Positions 1-7,757 of a DNA stretch of 48,769 nt are shown here, piece by piece (position 1 is the first letter of the stretch; every line of letters starts with the position of its first letter). The notes under the pieces are model-generated. The model was not told the origin of the DNA and searched no databases. It was given only the letters and a program-made list of their open reading frames with translations. The DNA lies in IMG/VR virus record IMGVR_UViG_3300031975_001983, positions 1-48,769 of that record; one strand, written 5' to 3'. Position numbers and translations under genes: made by a program. This DNA is from a virus.

Positions 1-91
1 GCGGTCGGGCCGTGTCCGGGCTGCGGCGGGCGCGACCGGTTTTCCGTGTCGCGGTCGAAGAACATATGGCGCTGCCGCCAGGGCGGCGGCG
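1..91. repeat. Assembly overlap, left copy (circular contig)
   Basis: These 91 bases are identical to 48679-48769. They lie inside the primase coding sequence and keep its reading frame across the join, so they are best read as the k-mer overlap of a circular or circularly permuted assembly. A physical terminal repeat would rarely sit inside an essential gene. Confidence 0.93.
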
Positions 92-1143
92 ACCCGATCG
101 GCGGCGATGCGATCGCGCTGGTCGAGCATGTCGAGCGCTGCTCCTTCCGCCGCGCCGTCGAGATCCTGACCGGCGACCTCGCCGGCGTGAAGGCGCGCGA
201 AACCGCGCCCGATCCGGCGGCCGAGAACGAATTCCGGGAGAAGGAGCGGCGGCGCGCCTATCAGCTCTGGCGCGAGGGCTCGGCGTTTCCCGACGGCGGT
301 CCCGTCGCCGGCTATCTCGCCGGACGCGGCATCGATCCGGCCTATGCCCGCATGGCCGGCGCGTTCTGCCGCGAGCATGCCGACATGCCGTACTGGCATC
401 ATTTTCCCGACACCGCGCCCGTCCTGCCGGGCAGGCAAAGAGGCAAGGGCGAATGGCGGGTGATCCATCGCGGCCCGGCCATGCTGTGGCCGATCCAGGC
501 GCGCGACGGCCGCTTCCTCGGCCTGCATGCGACCTGGCTCGACCCGCGCGGCGACAAGGGCAAGGCGGAAATCGTCCATCCCGAGACGGGCGAGATGCTG
601 CCGGCGAAGAAGGTGCGCGGATCGAAGAAGGGCGGGCGCATCGTCCTGCGCGACGTCATCAAGCGCGCGCCGGGCGTCGCGGTCGGCGAGGGCGTGGAAT
701 CCGTCCTGTCGTGGTTTCTGCTGCGCGAGCGCGACGTGTCGATCGAAACGTCGGTCGACCTCGGCAATCTCGCCGGCCGCGCCGCGCGCACCGTGGCGCA
801 TCCGACGCGAAAGATCGAACGCCGCGACGGGCGCATGATGCCGGTGCGCGTGCCCGGTCCCGAGCCGCTGGAGGGCGAGGACCCGTCGACCCTTTGGGCG
901 CCGCATCCGGGCGCTTCCTTCCTGATCCTGATCGCCGACGGCGATTCCGACGCCTTCGCCACGCATGCCGCCATGCTGCGCGCCCGCGCGCGGCTGACCG
1001 GGAGTCTTGCCCCACGATCCGTGGGAGGATCGGCCTTGTCCGGTGCCGAGATCACGACCGACTGGCCGCCCGACGGCCGCGACTTCAATGCGCTGCTGAT
1101 GGGGCGGCCCTTCGACAGGCTCAGGACAGGGGTCAGCCGATGA
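1..1143 (+). CDS. Phage DNA primase, CHC2 zinc finger plus Toprim (3' part; starts at 48565)
   Basis: This is the C-terminal 380 residues of a 418-residue primase whose first 38 codons are at 48565-48678. It should synthesise RNA primers at the phage fork. The zinc-finger signature CPGCGGRDRFSV and WRCRQGGGDPIGGDAI follows the join (Cys43, Cys46 and Cys63 of the whole protein). A Toprim-like core carries GEGVES near residue 268 and ADGDSD near 351, the expected acidic positions. No helicase domain is present; that is supplied by the separate gene at 4650. The 3' end is odd: the last codons (PFDRLRTGVSR) come from a dispersed repeat at 1110-1137. The stop overlaps the next start (ATGA), so the two genes are probably translationally coupled. 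Confidence 0.9.
   Translation, partial: AVGPCPGCGGRDRFSVSRSKNIWRCRQGGGDPIGGDAIALVEHVERCSFRRAVEILTGDLAGVKARETAPDPAAENEFREKERRRAYQLWREGSAFPDGGPVAGYLAGRGIDPAYARMAGAFCREHADMPYWHHFPDTAPVLPGRQRGKGEWRVIHRGPAMLWPIQARDGRFLGLHATWLDPRGDKGKAEIVHPETGEMLPAKKVRGSKKGGRIVLRDVIKRAPGVAVGEGVESVLSWFLLRERDVSIETSVDLGNLAGRAARTVAHPTRKIERRDGRMMPVRVPGPEPLEGEDPSTLWAPHPGASFLILIADGDSDAFATHAAMLRARARLTGSLAPRSVGGSALSGAEITTDWPPDGRDFNALLMGRPFDRLRTGVSR
1110..1137 (+). repeat. Dispersed CTTCGACAGGCTCAGG-type repeat
   Basis: A 28-base element beginning CTTCGACAGGCTCAGGAC forms the last sense codons of the primase. Read on the other strand it encodes the peptide SLSKG, which I recognise from memory as a recurrent string in alphaproteobacterial proteins. 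A related copy lies at 47123-47150, also at the 3' end of a gene. It looks like a small mobile or REP-like insertion that added a new C-terminus. Confidence 0.6.
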
Positions 1144-1649
1144 ACTGGACCGACGAAATCCGCCGCGCGGTTTGCGATGCCTTCTATCGCGATTGCGAGA
1201 GCGCCAGCCTGATCGCCGGGCGCATCGGCGTCTCGCGCAATGCCGTGATCGGATGCGCGCATCGCCACGGAAAGCGTTTCGGCTACACGAAGTTGAAGGG
1301 CGCGCCGCGCCAGGTCGTCAAGCGCACCCGCGGCAAGGACGTTCGGCCGCGCCAGACCGCCAGATCCGCGCCGGTCCGTCCGCAGCCGCCGCGACCCGTT
1401 TCCGACGCCAAGCCGAAACCCTTGCCGCCGGCGCCGGAGCTCCCTGCCGAACCGCTGCGCCTGGCGCTGGCCGGGCTCGGCACCCGGAACTGCCGCTTTC
1501 CCGTCACGCCGCACCATGCGCCGCCCGCCGGACACCGGTTCTGCGGCCTGACGGTGGCCGACGGCTTCGTCTACTGCGCCGCTCATGCGCGGCTTGCCTA
1601 TCAGCCGGCCGCCGAGCGGCGCCAAACCCGAAACAGAGGGGGACATTGA
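1140..1649 (+). CDS. gcrA: GcrA-like cell-cycle regulator homologue
   Basis: The 169-residue product has the two ends of alphaproteobacterial GcrA. The N-terminus is MNWTDEIRRAVCDAFYRDC followed by SASLIAGRIGVSRNAVIG, matching the GcrA DNA-binding part. The C-terminus has CRFPV, FCG and YCAAHARLAYQP, matching the domain that contacts sigma-70. A basic, proline-rich linker joins them, and the length is close to chromosomal GcrA. The host protein activates promoters carrying methylated GANTC sites. A phage copy could redirect host RNA polymerase or cell-cycle timing, which is inference. The start overlaps the primase stop. It sits among replication genes, two genes before a helicase and DNA methyltransferase pair. 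Confidence 0.85.
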   Translation: MNWTDEIRRAVCDAFYRDCESASLIAGRIGVSRNAVIGCAHRHGKRFGYTKLKGAPRQVVKRTRGKDVRPRQTARSAPVRPQPPRPVSDAKPKPLPPAPELPAEPLRLALAGLGTRNCRFPVTPHHAPPAGHRFCGLTVADGFVYCAAHARLAYQPAAERRQTRNRGGH

Positions 1650-1654
1650 AACCG

Positions 1655-2146
1655 ATGCTGGACGAACTCGCCGAGGGCCGAACCTTCGACCCGCCGATCT
1701 ATCGCTACACGGTGCGCACGCCCGAAAGCCGCGAGCGGGCGATCCGCGCCGCCGCCGAGGCGGCCGGCATGACGCCCGGCCAGCTCGTCCAGGCGCTGTT
1801 CGACCGTCTCGACCTGTCGGACATGCGCGCCGTGATCGCACCCGCCACGGCGCGGTTCGCGCGGCTGTTCCGGCCGGGAGACGACGGGGCCGCGGTCAAG
1901 GCCTATGCCGACCGGCTCGGCCTGACCGTGGCGGAGCTGCGCGTGTTCCGCGCGCTGGCCGAACTCGCCTCCGGCACCGGCATCGTGCGGCCGTCGCCCG
2001 GCGACGTCTTCGCCCGCTCGGGCGTCGCCGAGGCTCGCCTCGCCGGCGCCTATGAGGGGCTGCTGCGCAAAGGCTTCATCGGCGCGGCGCCGAGCCAGGG
2101 CCGCGGGCGCACCGCCTACGCGATCCGCCGCTGTCCGGAATTGTGA
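1655..2146 (+). CDS. Unknown protein with helical, winged-helix-like C-terminus
   Basis: The 163-residue protein is not recognised. Its first half includes a segment typical of short helical DNA-binding domains (SRERAIRAAAEAAGMTPGQL). Its second half (about residues 88-155, from YADRLGLTVAELRVFRAL to GLLRKGFI) has the rhythm of a winged-helix domain. The ATG at 1655 is chosen because AGAGGGGG lies about 12 bases upstream; an in-frame TTG at 1646 is a less likely start. The gene follows gcrA by 5 bases in the same operon, so a regulatory or replication-accessory role is plausible but unproven. Confidence 0.7.
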   Translation: MLDELAEGRTFDPPIYRYTVRTPESRERAIRAAAEAAGMTPGQLVQALFDRLDLSDMRAVIAPATARFARLFRPGDDGAAVKAYADRLGLTVAELRVFRALAELASGTGIVRPSPGDVFARSGVAEARLAGAYEGLLRKGFIGAAPSQGRGRTAYAIRRCPEL

Positions 2147-2155
2147 GGGGCGACC

Positions 2156-2281
2156 ATGAAGAACGATCGATATCTTTGGCTCGCCCTGTGCGCGGGGTTC
2201 GTCCTGATGGCCGCAGCGATGTTCTCGACCGTCATGGAAGACCGCGGCGCCGACGCCTCGATCGTCGAGGTCCGGCCATGA
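2156..2281 (+). CDS. Small single-span membrane protein
   Basis: The 41-residue product starts MKNDRYLWLALCAGFVLMAA, one hydrophobic span near residues 6-24 followed by a short polar tail ending IVEVRP. A GAGGGG motif lies about 6 bases upstream of the ATG, and the stop overlaps the start of the helicase gene (ATGA). That spacing and coupling support a real gene. The function is unknown. Confidence 0.6.
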   Translation: MKNDRYLWLALCAGFVLMAAAMFSTVMEDRGADASIVEVRP

Positions 2282-3669
2282 CCGTCCAGGCCTATCGCCA
2301 GTTTCTCGAAGCCAAGCGGCTCGCTGATCCCGCGACCGGCATTCCGATCCCGCCCGATCTGCCCGACTATCTGTTCCCGCACCAGCGCGACATCACCCGA
2401 TGGGCGCTGCGGCGCGGTCGCGCGGCGATCTTCGCCGGGACCGGTCTCGGCAAGACGTTGATGGAACTCGTCTGGTCCTGTGCCGTCGCCCGCCACACCG
2501 GCCGGCCGGTGCTTCTGCTCGCGCCGCTTTCGGTGTCTCACCAGCATGCCCGCGAGGCCGGCGCATTTGGGATCGATGTGCGCGTCGTCTCGGCCAACGC
2601 GACGGGCGAGGCGCTGATCTCCAATTACCAGAAGCTCGACCATTTCGATCTGTCCGCCTTCGGCGGCATCGCGCTCGACGAGAGTTCGATCCTGAAGGCC
2701 TATGACGGACATTACCGCACGCGGCTGATCGAGGCGGCGCGAACGATCCCGTTCCGCCTCGCGGCGACCGCGACGCCGGCGCCGAACGACTTCATGGAAC
2801 TCGGCAACCACGCCGAGTTCCTCGGCGTCATGTCCTACACGGACATGCTGGCGACCTTCTTCGTGCACGACAATTCCGAGACCCGCGTCTGGCGCCTCAA
2901 AGGTCACGCCGAGGACGCCTTCTGGAAATGGATGGCGTCATGGGCGGTCATGCTGCGCAAGCCGTCGGACCTCGGCTATCCCGACGACGGCTACGACCTG
3001 CCGCCGCTCGTCAAGCGGTCTCACGTCGTCGAGACCGGAACCCACATCACGGCCGATGGTCTCTATTCGATGTTCCCGATCGAGGCGAGGACACTCCAAG
3101 ATCGCCGCGCCGCCGCGCGCAATTCGATCGACGATCGCATCGCGCTCGGCGCGCGGATCACGCCCGCCGATACGCCCTATGTGTGGTGGTGCAACCTCAA
3201 TGCCGAAAGCGAGGGGCTCGCGAAGGCGATCCCCGGCGCGGTCGAGATCGCGGGCGCGCACACCGACGACGAAAAGGAGCGGCGGATCGAGGCCTTCGGC
3301 CGGGGCGAGATCCGCGTGCTGGTGACCAAGCCGACGATCTGCGGATTCGGCATGAACTGGCAGCATTGCCATCGGACAGGCTTCGTCGGGCTGAATGACA
3401 GTTTCGAACAGGTCTATCAGGCGGTGCGCCGCTTCTGGCGCTTCGGCCAGACGAACACCGTCACGGTCGACTTCATCCACGCCGACACCGAAGGCGCGGT
3501 GATCGCCAATCTCGACCGCAAGGAACGCGATGCCGAGCGCATGGCCGCCGCCATGGTGCGCCACATGGCTGATCTGTCGGCGGCGACGATCCGCGGCGCG
3601 GCGCGCGAGCGGCCGACCTATGACCCGTCTCTTCCGGTGACGCTGCCGCAATGGGAGGAATTCGCATGA
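2278..3669 (+). CDS. SNF2/DEAD-like phage helicase
   Basis: The 463-residue superfamily 2 helicase has Walker A GTGLGKT at residues 54-60, a Walker B variant LDESS at 132-136 and a motif III-like ATATPAPND. A C-terminal motif VI-like stretch, QAVRRFWRFGQ, begins near residue 380. The N-terminal FPHQRDITRWAL resembles the Q-motif region of phage SNF2-type helicases. It probably remodels or unwinds DNA during replication or recombination. It overlaps the genes on both sides by four bases, so it is tightly coupled with the methyltransferase that follows. Confidence 0.88.
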   Translation: MTVQAYRQFLEAKRLADPATGIPIPPDLPDYLFPHQRDITRWALRRGRAAIFAGTGLGKTLMELVWSCAVARHTGRPVLLLAPLSVSHQHAREAGAFGIDVRVVSANATGEALISNYQKLDHFDLSAFGGIALDESSILKAYDGHYRTRLIEAARTIPFRLAATATPAPNDFMELGNHAEFLGVMSYTDMLATFFVHDNSETRVWRLKGHAEDAFWKWMASWAVMLRKPSDLGYPDDGYDLPPLVKRSHVVETGTHITADGLYSMFPIEARTLQDRRAAARNSIDDRIALGARITPADTPYVWWCNLNAESEGLAKAIPGAVEIAGAHTDDEKERRIEAFGRGEIRVLVTKPTICGFGMNWQHCHRTGFVGLNDSFEQVYQAVRRFWRFGQTNTVTVDFIHADTEGAVIANLDRKERDAERMAAAMVRHMADLSAATIRGAARERPTYDPSLPVTLPQWEEFA

Positions 3670-4637
3670 AGCTCGACATCCATGCCGTCGACCAGGTCGT
3701 CACCGACCGATATGCCATCTATCAGGGCGACAGTTGCGAACTGATCCGAGCGATCCCCGGCGACACGATCCATTTCGGCATCCACTCGCCGCCCTTCGAG
3801 GGGCTTTACAAGTTTTCCAATTTCGATCGCGACCTGTCGAATAGCGAGGGCGCCGACTTCTGGACGCACTACGCCTTCCTGATCGCCGAACTCCTGCGCG
3901 TGACGAAGCCCGGCCGCCTGCATTCGGTGCATGTGATGCAGCTCCCGACATCGAAGATCCGCCACGGCTTCATCGGCATGCGGGACTTCCGTGGCGAGGT
4001 GATCCGCGCTTTCGAGGACGCGGGGTGGATCTTCCATTCCGAGGTCTGCATCTGGAAGGACCCCGTCGTGGCGCAGCAGCGCACGAAATCGATCCGGCTC
4101 CTCCACAAGCAGATCGTGAAGGATTCGACCATCTCAGGGCAGGGGCTCGCCGATTTCGTCGTGACCTTCCGCAAGCCCGGCGACAATCCCGAGCCTGTGG
4201 CGGGCTGTTTTCACCGCTATGTCGGCGAGGGCGATGGTCCGGATTTCGCCAAGTACACGACCGCGACGGACGGACGAAACTGGTATTCGATCGAGGTTTG
4301 GCAGCGCTACGCCTCGCCGGTGTGGATGGATATCAGGCAGTCGAACACGCTGTCGTTCCGCGAGGCGCGCGACGACAAGGACGAGCAGCACATATCGCCC
4401 CTCCAGCTCGACGTGATCGACCGATGCATCGATCTGTGGACCAACCCCGGCGACATCGTGCTGACGCCATTCCTTGGCATCGGGTCGGAAGTGTGGTGCG
4501 CCCTCCGGTCGCGCCGCCGCGGCGTCGGCTTCGAACTGAAGCCGAGCTATTTTTCGCAGGCGAAGGCGAATTGCGCCCGCGCCTGCGTGGATGAACCGCG
4601 ATCCGACGACATCTTCGCCGCCATCGCGGCGGGCTGA
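3666..4637 (+). CDS. DNA (N4-cytosine or N6-adenine) methyltransferase, beta class
   Basis: The 323-residue protein has the catalytic motif IV as SPPF at residues 41-44 and the AdoMet-binding motif I as TPFLGIGSE near 267-275. Motif IV before motif I marks the beta class (N4-cytosine or N6-adenine). SPP(Y/F) is commoner in N4-cytosine enzymes than the DPPY of CcrM. The target-recognition part lies between the motifs. Start 3666 is preferred over ATG 3651 because GGGAGG lies 7 bases upstream. No cognate restriction gene is present, so this is an orphan enzyme, probably for anti-restriction or for marking phage DNA. Confidence 0.87.
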   Translation: MKLDIHAVDQVVTDRYAIYQGDSCELIRAIPGDTIHFGIHSPPFEGLYKFSNFDRDLSNSEGADFWTHYAFLIAELLRVTKPGRLHSVHVMQLPTSKIRHGFIGMRDFRGEVIRAFEDAGWIFHSEVCIWKDPVVAQQRTKSIRLLHKQIVKDSTISGQGLADFVVTFRKPGDNPEPVAGCFHRYVGEGDGPDFAKYTTATDGRNWYSIEVWQRYASPVWMDIRQSNTLSFREARDDKDEQHISPLQLDVIDRCIDLWTNPGDIVLTPFLGIGSEVWCALRSRRRGVGFELKPSYFSQAKANCARACVDEPRSDDIFAAIAAG

Positions 4638-4649
4638 CAGGGGCCATTC

Positions 4650-6350
4650 GTGGGGGAATCGGACGATCAGGACGATCGCGCCATCCTGGAGGCGTGCGCG
4701 CGCGAGCCCGAGCACGACATCGGCAATGCGCGCCGCTTCCTGAAATGGGCGGGCGAGGATGTGCGGCACGTCACGCATGTCGGCTGGCACGCCTTCGACG
4801 GGCGGCGCTGGCGCGAGGACGAATCGAGCGCCATCACCCGGCGCATGGCGCACCGCGCGGCCGAGGCGATCCTGAAGGAGATCCCCGTGCTCGGCGTCAC
4901 CGCGCGCGAGCAGGAGATCCTCGACGCCGCCGCGATCGCCGCCGACATGCTGGCCGCGCCCTTCGATGCCAAGTCGGCCTCGCGCGAGGATCTTCGCCAG
5001 CATACAGCCGCCCGCAAGGAATGGCAGGACGCGGTCGACGCCGGTGCCGCGATCAAGGATATCCTCGCCGATCGCCGCGCCTCGCGGCACCGGCATTACA
5101 AGTCGACCTGCGGACACTCCAAGCTTAACGCCATGATGCACGAGGCCGCCGCCTATCGCCCGGCATCGGTCGACGATCTCAATCGCGATCTTTACGCTTT
5201 CAACGTCGACAACGGCACGCTGCGCTTCGCGTGCACCGGCGAGGACCCCGAAAGCGACCCCGCCGACCCGCGCCGGATCTGGGAAGCGCGGCTCGACCCG
5301 CATTGCCGCGACGACCTGATCTCGAAGCTCTGCCCTTTCCCCTATTTCGCCGACGCCCCGCGCCCGGTCGCGTGGGAGCGCTTCCTTGCCCGCGTGCAGC
5401 CGTCGAAGCCGATGCGCGACTATCTGCGCCGGCTCGCCGGCTATGCCATGCTGGGCTTGAACACCGAACAGATGATCGCCTTTTTCTACGGCATCGGCCG
5501 CAACGGCAAATCGACCTTCGTCGACACGCTGGCGAAGATCTTCGCCGACTACGGCGTGACGCTGTCGATCGACAGCTTTGCCGGCGACGACCGGCGCGGC
5601 GGCGGCGAGGCGACGCCGGACCTCGCGCGCCTGCCCGGCGCCAGGCTGGTCGCCGCATCCGAGCCGGAGTCCGGCGTGCGGTTCAAGGAAGCGCTGATCA
5701 AGCGCCTGACCGGCGGCGAGGCGATGCCGGTGCGACGCCTGCATCAGGACTTCTTCGAGTTCTCGCCGCAGTTCACGCTGATCGTCTCGGGCAACCACAA
5801 GCCGGTGATCGTCGGAAACGACGACGGCATCTGGCGCCGCATCCATCTCGTGCCGTGGAACGAGCAGATCCCGAAGGACGATGTCGACAAGGATTTGCCG
5901 CGCAAGCTGATCGCCGAGGCGCCGGGCATCCTGAAATGGTGCGTCGACGGCGCGCTCGATTTTCTCGCGGCCGGCGGCCTTCACCCGCCGCGCGACATTC
6001 TGGACGCCACGCAGGAATACCGCGAGGAAGAGGACCCGATCGGCTCCTTCATCCGCCACGCCTGCGACGTGACCGGCGAGGACCACGACGAGGAAAAGCC
6101 GGTCGACCTGTTCATGGCCTACGAGAAATTCTGCATCCAGACCGGCACGATCAAGGTGAAGGACACGACCTTCTTCCGCCGCCTGCCCGACCAGGCGCGC
6201 CGCGGCTGGCCGTCGGCCGCCGATGCCGGCACGACGGCGCAATTCCACAAGATCAAGACCATGGGCGCCCCGGTCTATCGCGGGATCAGGGTGCGCGACG
6301 AATGGCGGCCGAGCGCGGCCGTCGAGGACAGGGAAAGGGAAAGAGGATGA
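4650..6350 (+). CDS. P4/D5-type primase-helicase (SF3 helicase)
   Basis: The 566-residue protein starts with GTG. The C-terminal half is a superfamily 3 helicase: Walker A GIGRNGKST at residues 281-289, then a D5-like core with LVAASEPESG, LTGGEAMPVR and LIVSGNHKPVIVGNDDGIWRR, the usual string of this family. The tail includes PIGSFIRHACDV and a final winged-helix-like region. The N-terminal 200 residues lack a Toprim domain; that activity is on the separate primase spanning the join. The two proteins together correspond to a split P4-alpha-like replication initiator. The stop overlaps the next ATG. Confidence 0.9.
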   Translation: MGESDDQDDRAILEACAREPEHDIGNARRFLKWAGEDVRHVTHVGWHAFDGRRWREDESSAITRRMAHRAAEAILKEIPVLGVTAREQEILDAAAIAADMLAAPFDAKSASREDLRQHTAARKEWQDAVDAGAAIKDILADRRASRHRHYKSTCGHSKLNAMMHEAAAYRPASVDDLNRDLYAFNVDNGTLRFACTGEDPESDPADPRRIWEARLDPHCRDDLISKLCPFPYFADAPRPVAWERFLARVQPSKPMRDYLRRLAGYAMLGLNTEQMIAFFYGIGRNGKSTFVDTLAKIFADYGVTLSIDSFAGDDRRGGGEATPDLARLPGARLVAASEPESGVRFKEALIKRLTGGEAMPVRRLHQDFFEFSPQFTLIVSGNHKPVIVGNDDGIWRRIHLVPWNEQIPKDDVDKDLPRKLIAEAPGILKWCVDGALDFLAAGGLHPPRDILDATQEYREEEDPIGSFIRHACDVTGEDHDEEKPVDLFMAYEKFCIQTGTIKVKDTTFFRRLPDQARRGWPSAADAGTTAQFHKIKTMGAPVYRGIRVRDEWRPSAAVEDRERERG

Positions 6351-6700
6351 AAACGCTTAACGACTTCGCAACCGAATGCCACGCCGCAAATGCGAAATGG
6401 TGGCAGGACATCGCCACCGGCAAGCAAATCGAACGAAACAAGGGTGAACTTCTGATGCTGATCGTTTCGGAGGTTGCCGAGGCCATGGAGGGCGAGCGGA
6501 AAGACCTCATGGATGACAAGCTGCCGCACCGACGTATGGCGGAAGTGGAACTCGCCGACGCGTTGATTAGAATCTTCGACTATGCAGGGGCCTTCGGCTA
6601 CGACATCCAAGGCGCCTTCGACGAGAAAATGGCGTTCAACGCGGTTCGTGAGGACCACACGCACGAAGCCCGCGCCCGCGCCGGCGGAAAGGCGTGGTGA
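6347..6700 (+). CDS. MazG-like nucleotide pyrophosphohydrolase
   Basis: The 117-residue protein has the all-alpha NTP pyrophosphatase signature: LLMLIVSEVAEAMEGE, then EVELADALIRIFDYA, i.e. an E-x2-E pair followed by E-x2-D for magnesium binding. Such enzymes hydrolyse nucleoside triphosphates or alarmones and tune nucleotide pools during infection. AAGAGG lies directly before the ATG, which overlaps the primase-helicase stop. A second MazG-like gene of different sequence is at 41191 in the leftward operon. Confidence 0.82.
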   Translation: MKTLNDFATECHAANAKWWQDIATGKQIERNKGELLMLIVSEVAEAMEGERKDLMDDKLPHRRMAEVELADALIRIFDYAGAFGYDIQGAFDEKMAFNAVREDHTHEARARAGGKAW

Positions 6701-6906
6701 GAAATCCAAACCGCCTATCGACCGGCGCGCCCTTGCCGCCGCCGGCTTGGCAGATGTTGTGCACCTTCGCCAACGGCACGTGCCTGTGCGCGGCGAAGGG
6801 CACGGCGCCGTGCCCGACGGTCGAGCGCGAGACCGAACGCATCCGGGGCCGCATCTGGCACGACCTGGCGGCGGAGTATCACATGCGACGGAAGGAGAAG
6901 GGATGA
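6697..6906 (+). CDS. Small cysteine-rich protein, unknown
   Basis: The product is 69 residues from GTG 6697 (GTG 6694 is also possible). The start overlaps the upstream stop as GTGA, a pattern seen elsewhere in this genome. The middle carries MLCTFANGTCLCAAKGTAPC, four cysteines in a tight cluster suggestive of metal binding or a disulfide knot. No family is recognised. Its stop overlaps the next start. Confidence 0.6.
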   Translation: MRNPNRLSTGAPLPPPAWQMLCTFANGTCLCAAKGTAPCPTVERETERIRGRIWHDLAAEYHMRRKEKG

Positions 6907-7142
6907 CGATCCAGCAAGACAAACTCCCGTGGGTATGGTGGGATCGCGACGAGCCCGAAGATGGCCTTACCGGGTTTCACACGGCCGAAGACCGCGACAG
7001 ATTTAGCCGGGGCGATCCAGGACCATTCCGCCGCCGCATTTCCGAGGACGGCCACACCGTTTCGCAAATGTGGGAGTGGGCCGACTTCATGGCGGATGTT
7101 CGCGCGAGTCTCCGCACCTCCGATCGCAGGGACCGCCGATGA
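6903..7142 (+). CDS. Small acidic, tryptophan-rich protein, unknown
   Basis: The 79-residue protein starts MTIQQDKLPWVWWDRDEPED, with two further tryptophan-rich strings (MWEWADFM). GAAGGAGAAGGG immediately upstream gives a strong ribosome-binding site. It overlaps both neighbours by four bases, so it is part of the same coupled operon. No function is recognised. Confidence 0.6.
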   Translation: MTIQQDKLPWVWWDRDEPEDGLTGFHTAEDRDRFSRGDPGPFRRRISEDGHTVSQMWEWADFMADVRASLRTSDRRDRR

Positions 7143-7327
7143 CCGAGACCGAACGGCTTTGCAGGGCGGCGAAAGCGGTCGTCGACGCGATCTCGTTCGA
7201 CGTCAACGGCATCGCCCTGCCGACCGGCTTCATGGGCGGCAATGGCGGTCTGATCTCGCGCGAGACCATCGCCAAGGCCGACGAGCTGCGCCGCGCGCTC
7301 GCGGCCATGGAGGCGACCGGGAAATGA
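7139..7327 (+). CDS. Small unknown phage protein
   Basis: This 62-residue protein begins MTETERLCRAAKAVVDAISF and ends with a helix (KADELRRALAAMEATGK). It overlaps the preceding gene by four bases (ATGA) and is the last gene before a minus-strand gene. Helical content suggests a small interaction module, but nothing identifies it. Confidence 0.55.
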   Translation: MTETERLCRAAKAVVDAISFDVNGIALPTGFMGGNGGLISRETIAKADELRRALAAMEATGK

Positions 7328-7329
7328 CG

Positions 7330-7689
7330 CTACCGGTCCGCCTTCATCAATCCCGGCACGTTGGCGCCTTGCGGGCCGAACAGGAACATGGCCGTCGCGC
7401 AGGCGGCATCGGCGCTCATGTCGCCGATCTCGCCGCGCGCCCTCTCGAAACTCTGGCGCATCGCCGCCTCGAACGGACCGCCCGGCGAGAACGCGGTCAC
7501 CGGCATGTCGTGATAGACCATCATGCCGGTGACGAAGACCATGTCGACCTCCGCCCGGCCGCATCGCTCCGCCAGGACCGCCGCATTGCCGACGTGCTTG
7601 ATGACGTTGGCCTGCGCTTCGGTCGGTGTATCGGCCCGCGCGACCCCGGCACCCGCGAGCAGCGCGGCGGCGAGCAGCATCCATCGCAT
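7330..7689 (-). CDS. Secreted small protein on the opposite strand, possible moron
   Basis: The 119-residue product begins MRWMLLAAALLAGAGVARA, a typical Sec signal peptide with a cleavage site after ARA. The mature part of about 100 residues has two cysteines (AERCGRAEVD and AACATAMF) that could form a disulfide. AGCGGAGGAATGTCAA precedes the ATG at 7689, a strong binding site that rules out the longer upstream start. It is the only minus-strand gene in this rightward stretch. Its stop lies two bases from the stop of the 7139 gene, and it is divergent from the 7758 gene. Position and secretion suggest a gene expressed in the lysogen that alters the envelope, which is inference. Confidence 0.72.
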   Translation of the reverse strand: MRWMLLAAALLAGAGVARADTPTEAQANVIKHVGNAAVLAERCGRAEVDMVFVTGMMVYHDMPVTAFSPGGPFEAAMRQSFERARGEIGDMSADAACATAMFLFGPQGANVPGLMKADR

Positions 7690-7757
7690 TTGACATTCCT
7701 CCGCTTTGGTCCGGTTATTCCGCATCATCGCGACGCCCATTGCAAGGAAACGTCATC

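Noticed and set aside
1-91. Direct terminal repeat of the virion genome
   Set aside because: The repeat lies inside the primase gene and has an assembler-overlap length; a Nu1/gpA terminase predicts cos ends near 10.2 kb.
12-1139. Arginine-rich open frame in frame with gcrA
   Set aside because: The true primase occupies another frame here; only the part from 1140 has a recognisable protein.
3666-4637. CcrM-type GANTC methyltransferase
   Set aside because: The catalytic motif is SPPF rather than DPPY and the overall sequence does not resemble CcrM; the target cannot be assigned.
4134-6248. Long open frame on the minus strand opposite the primase-helicase
   Set aside because: It is a shadow caused by high GC; the plus-strand protein carries clear helicase motifs and the minus translation is arginine- and valine-rich without domains.
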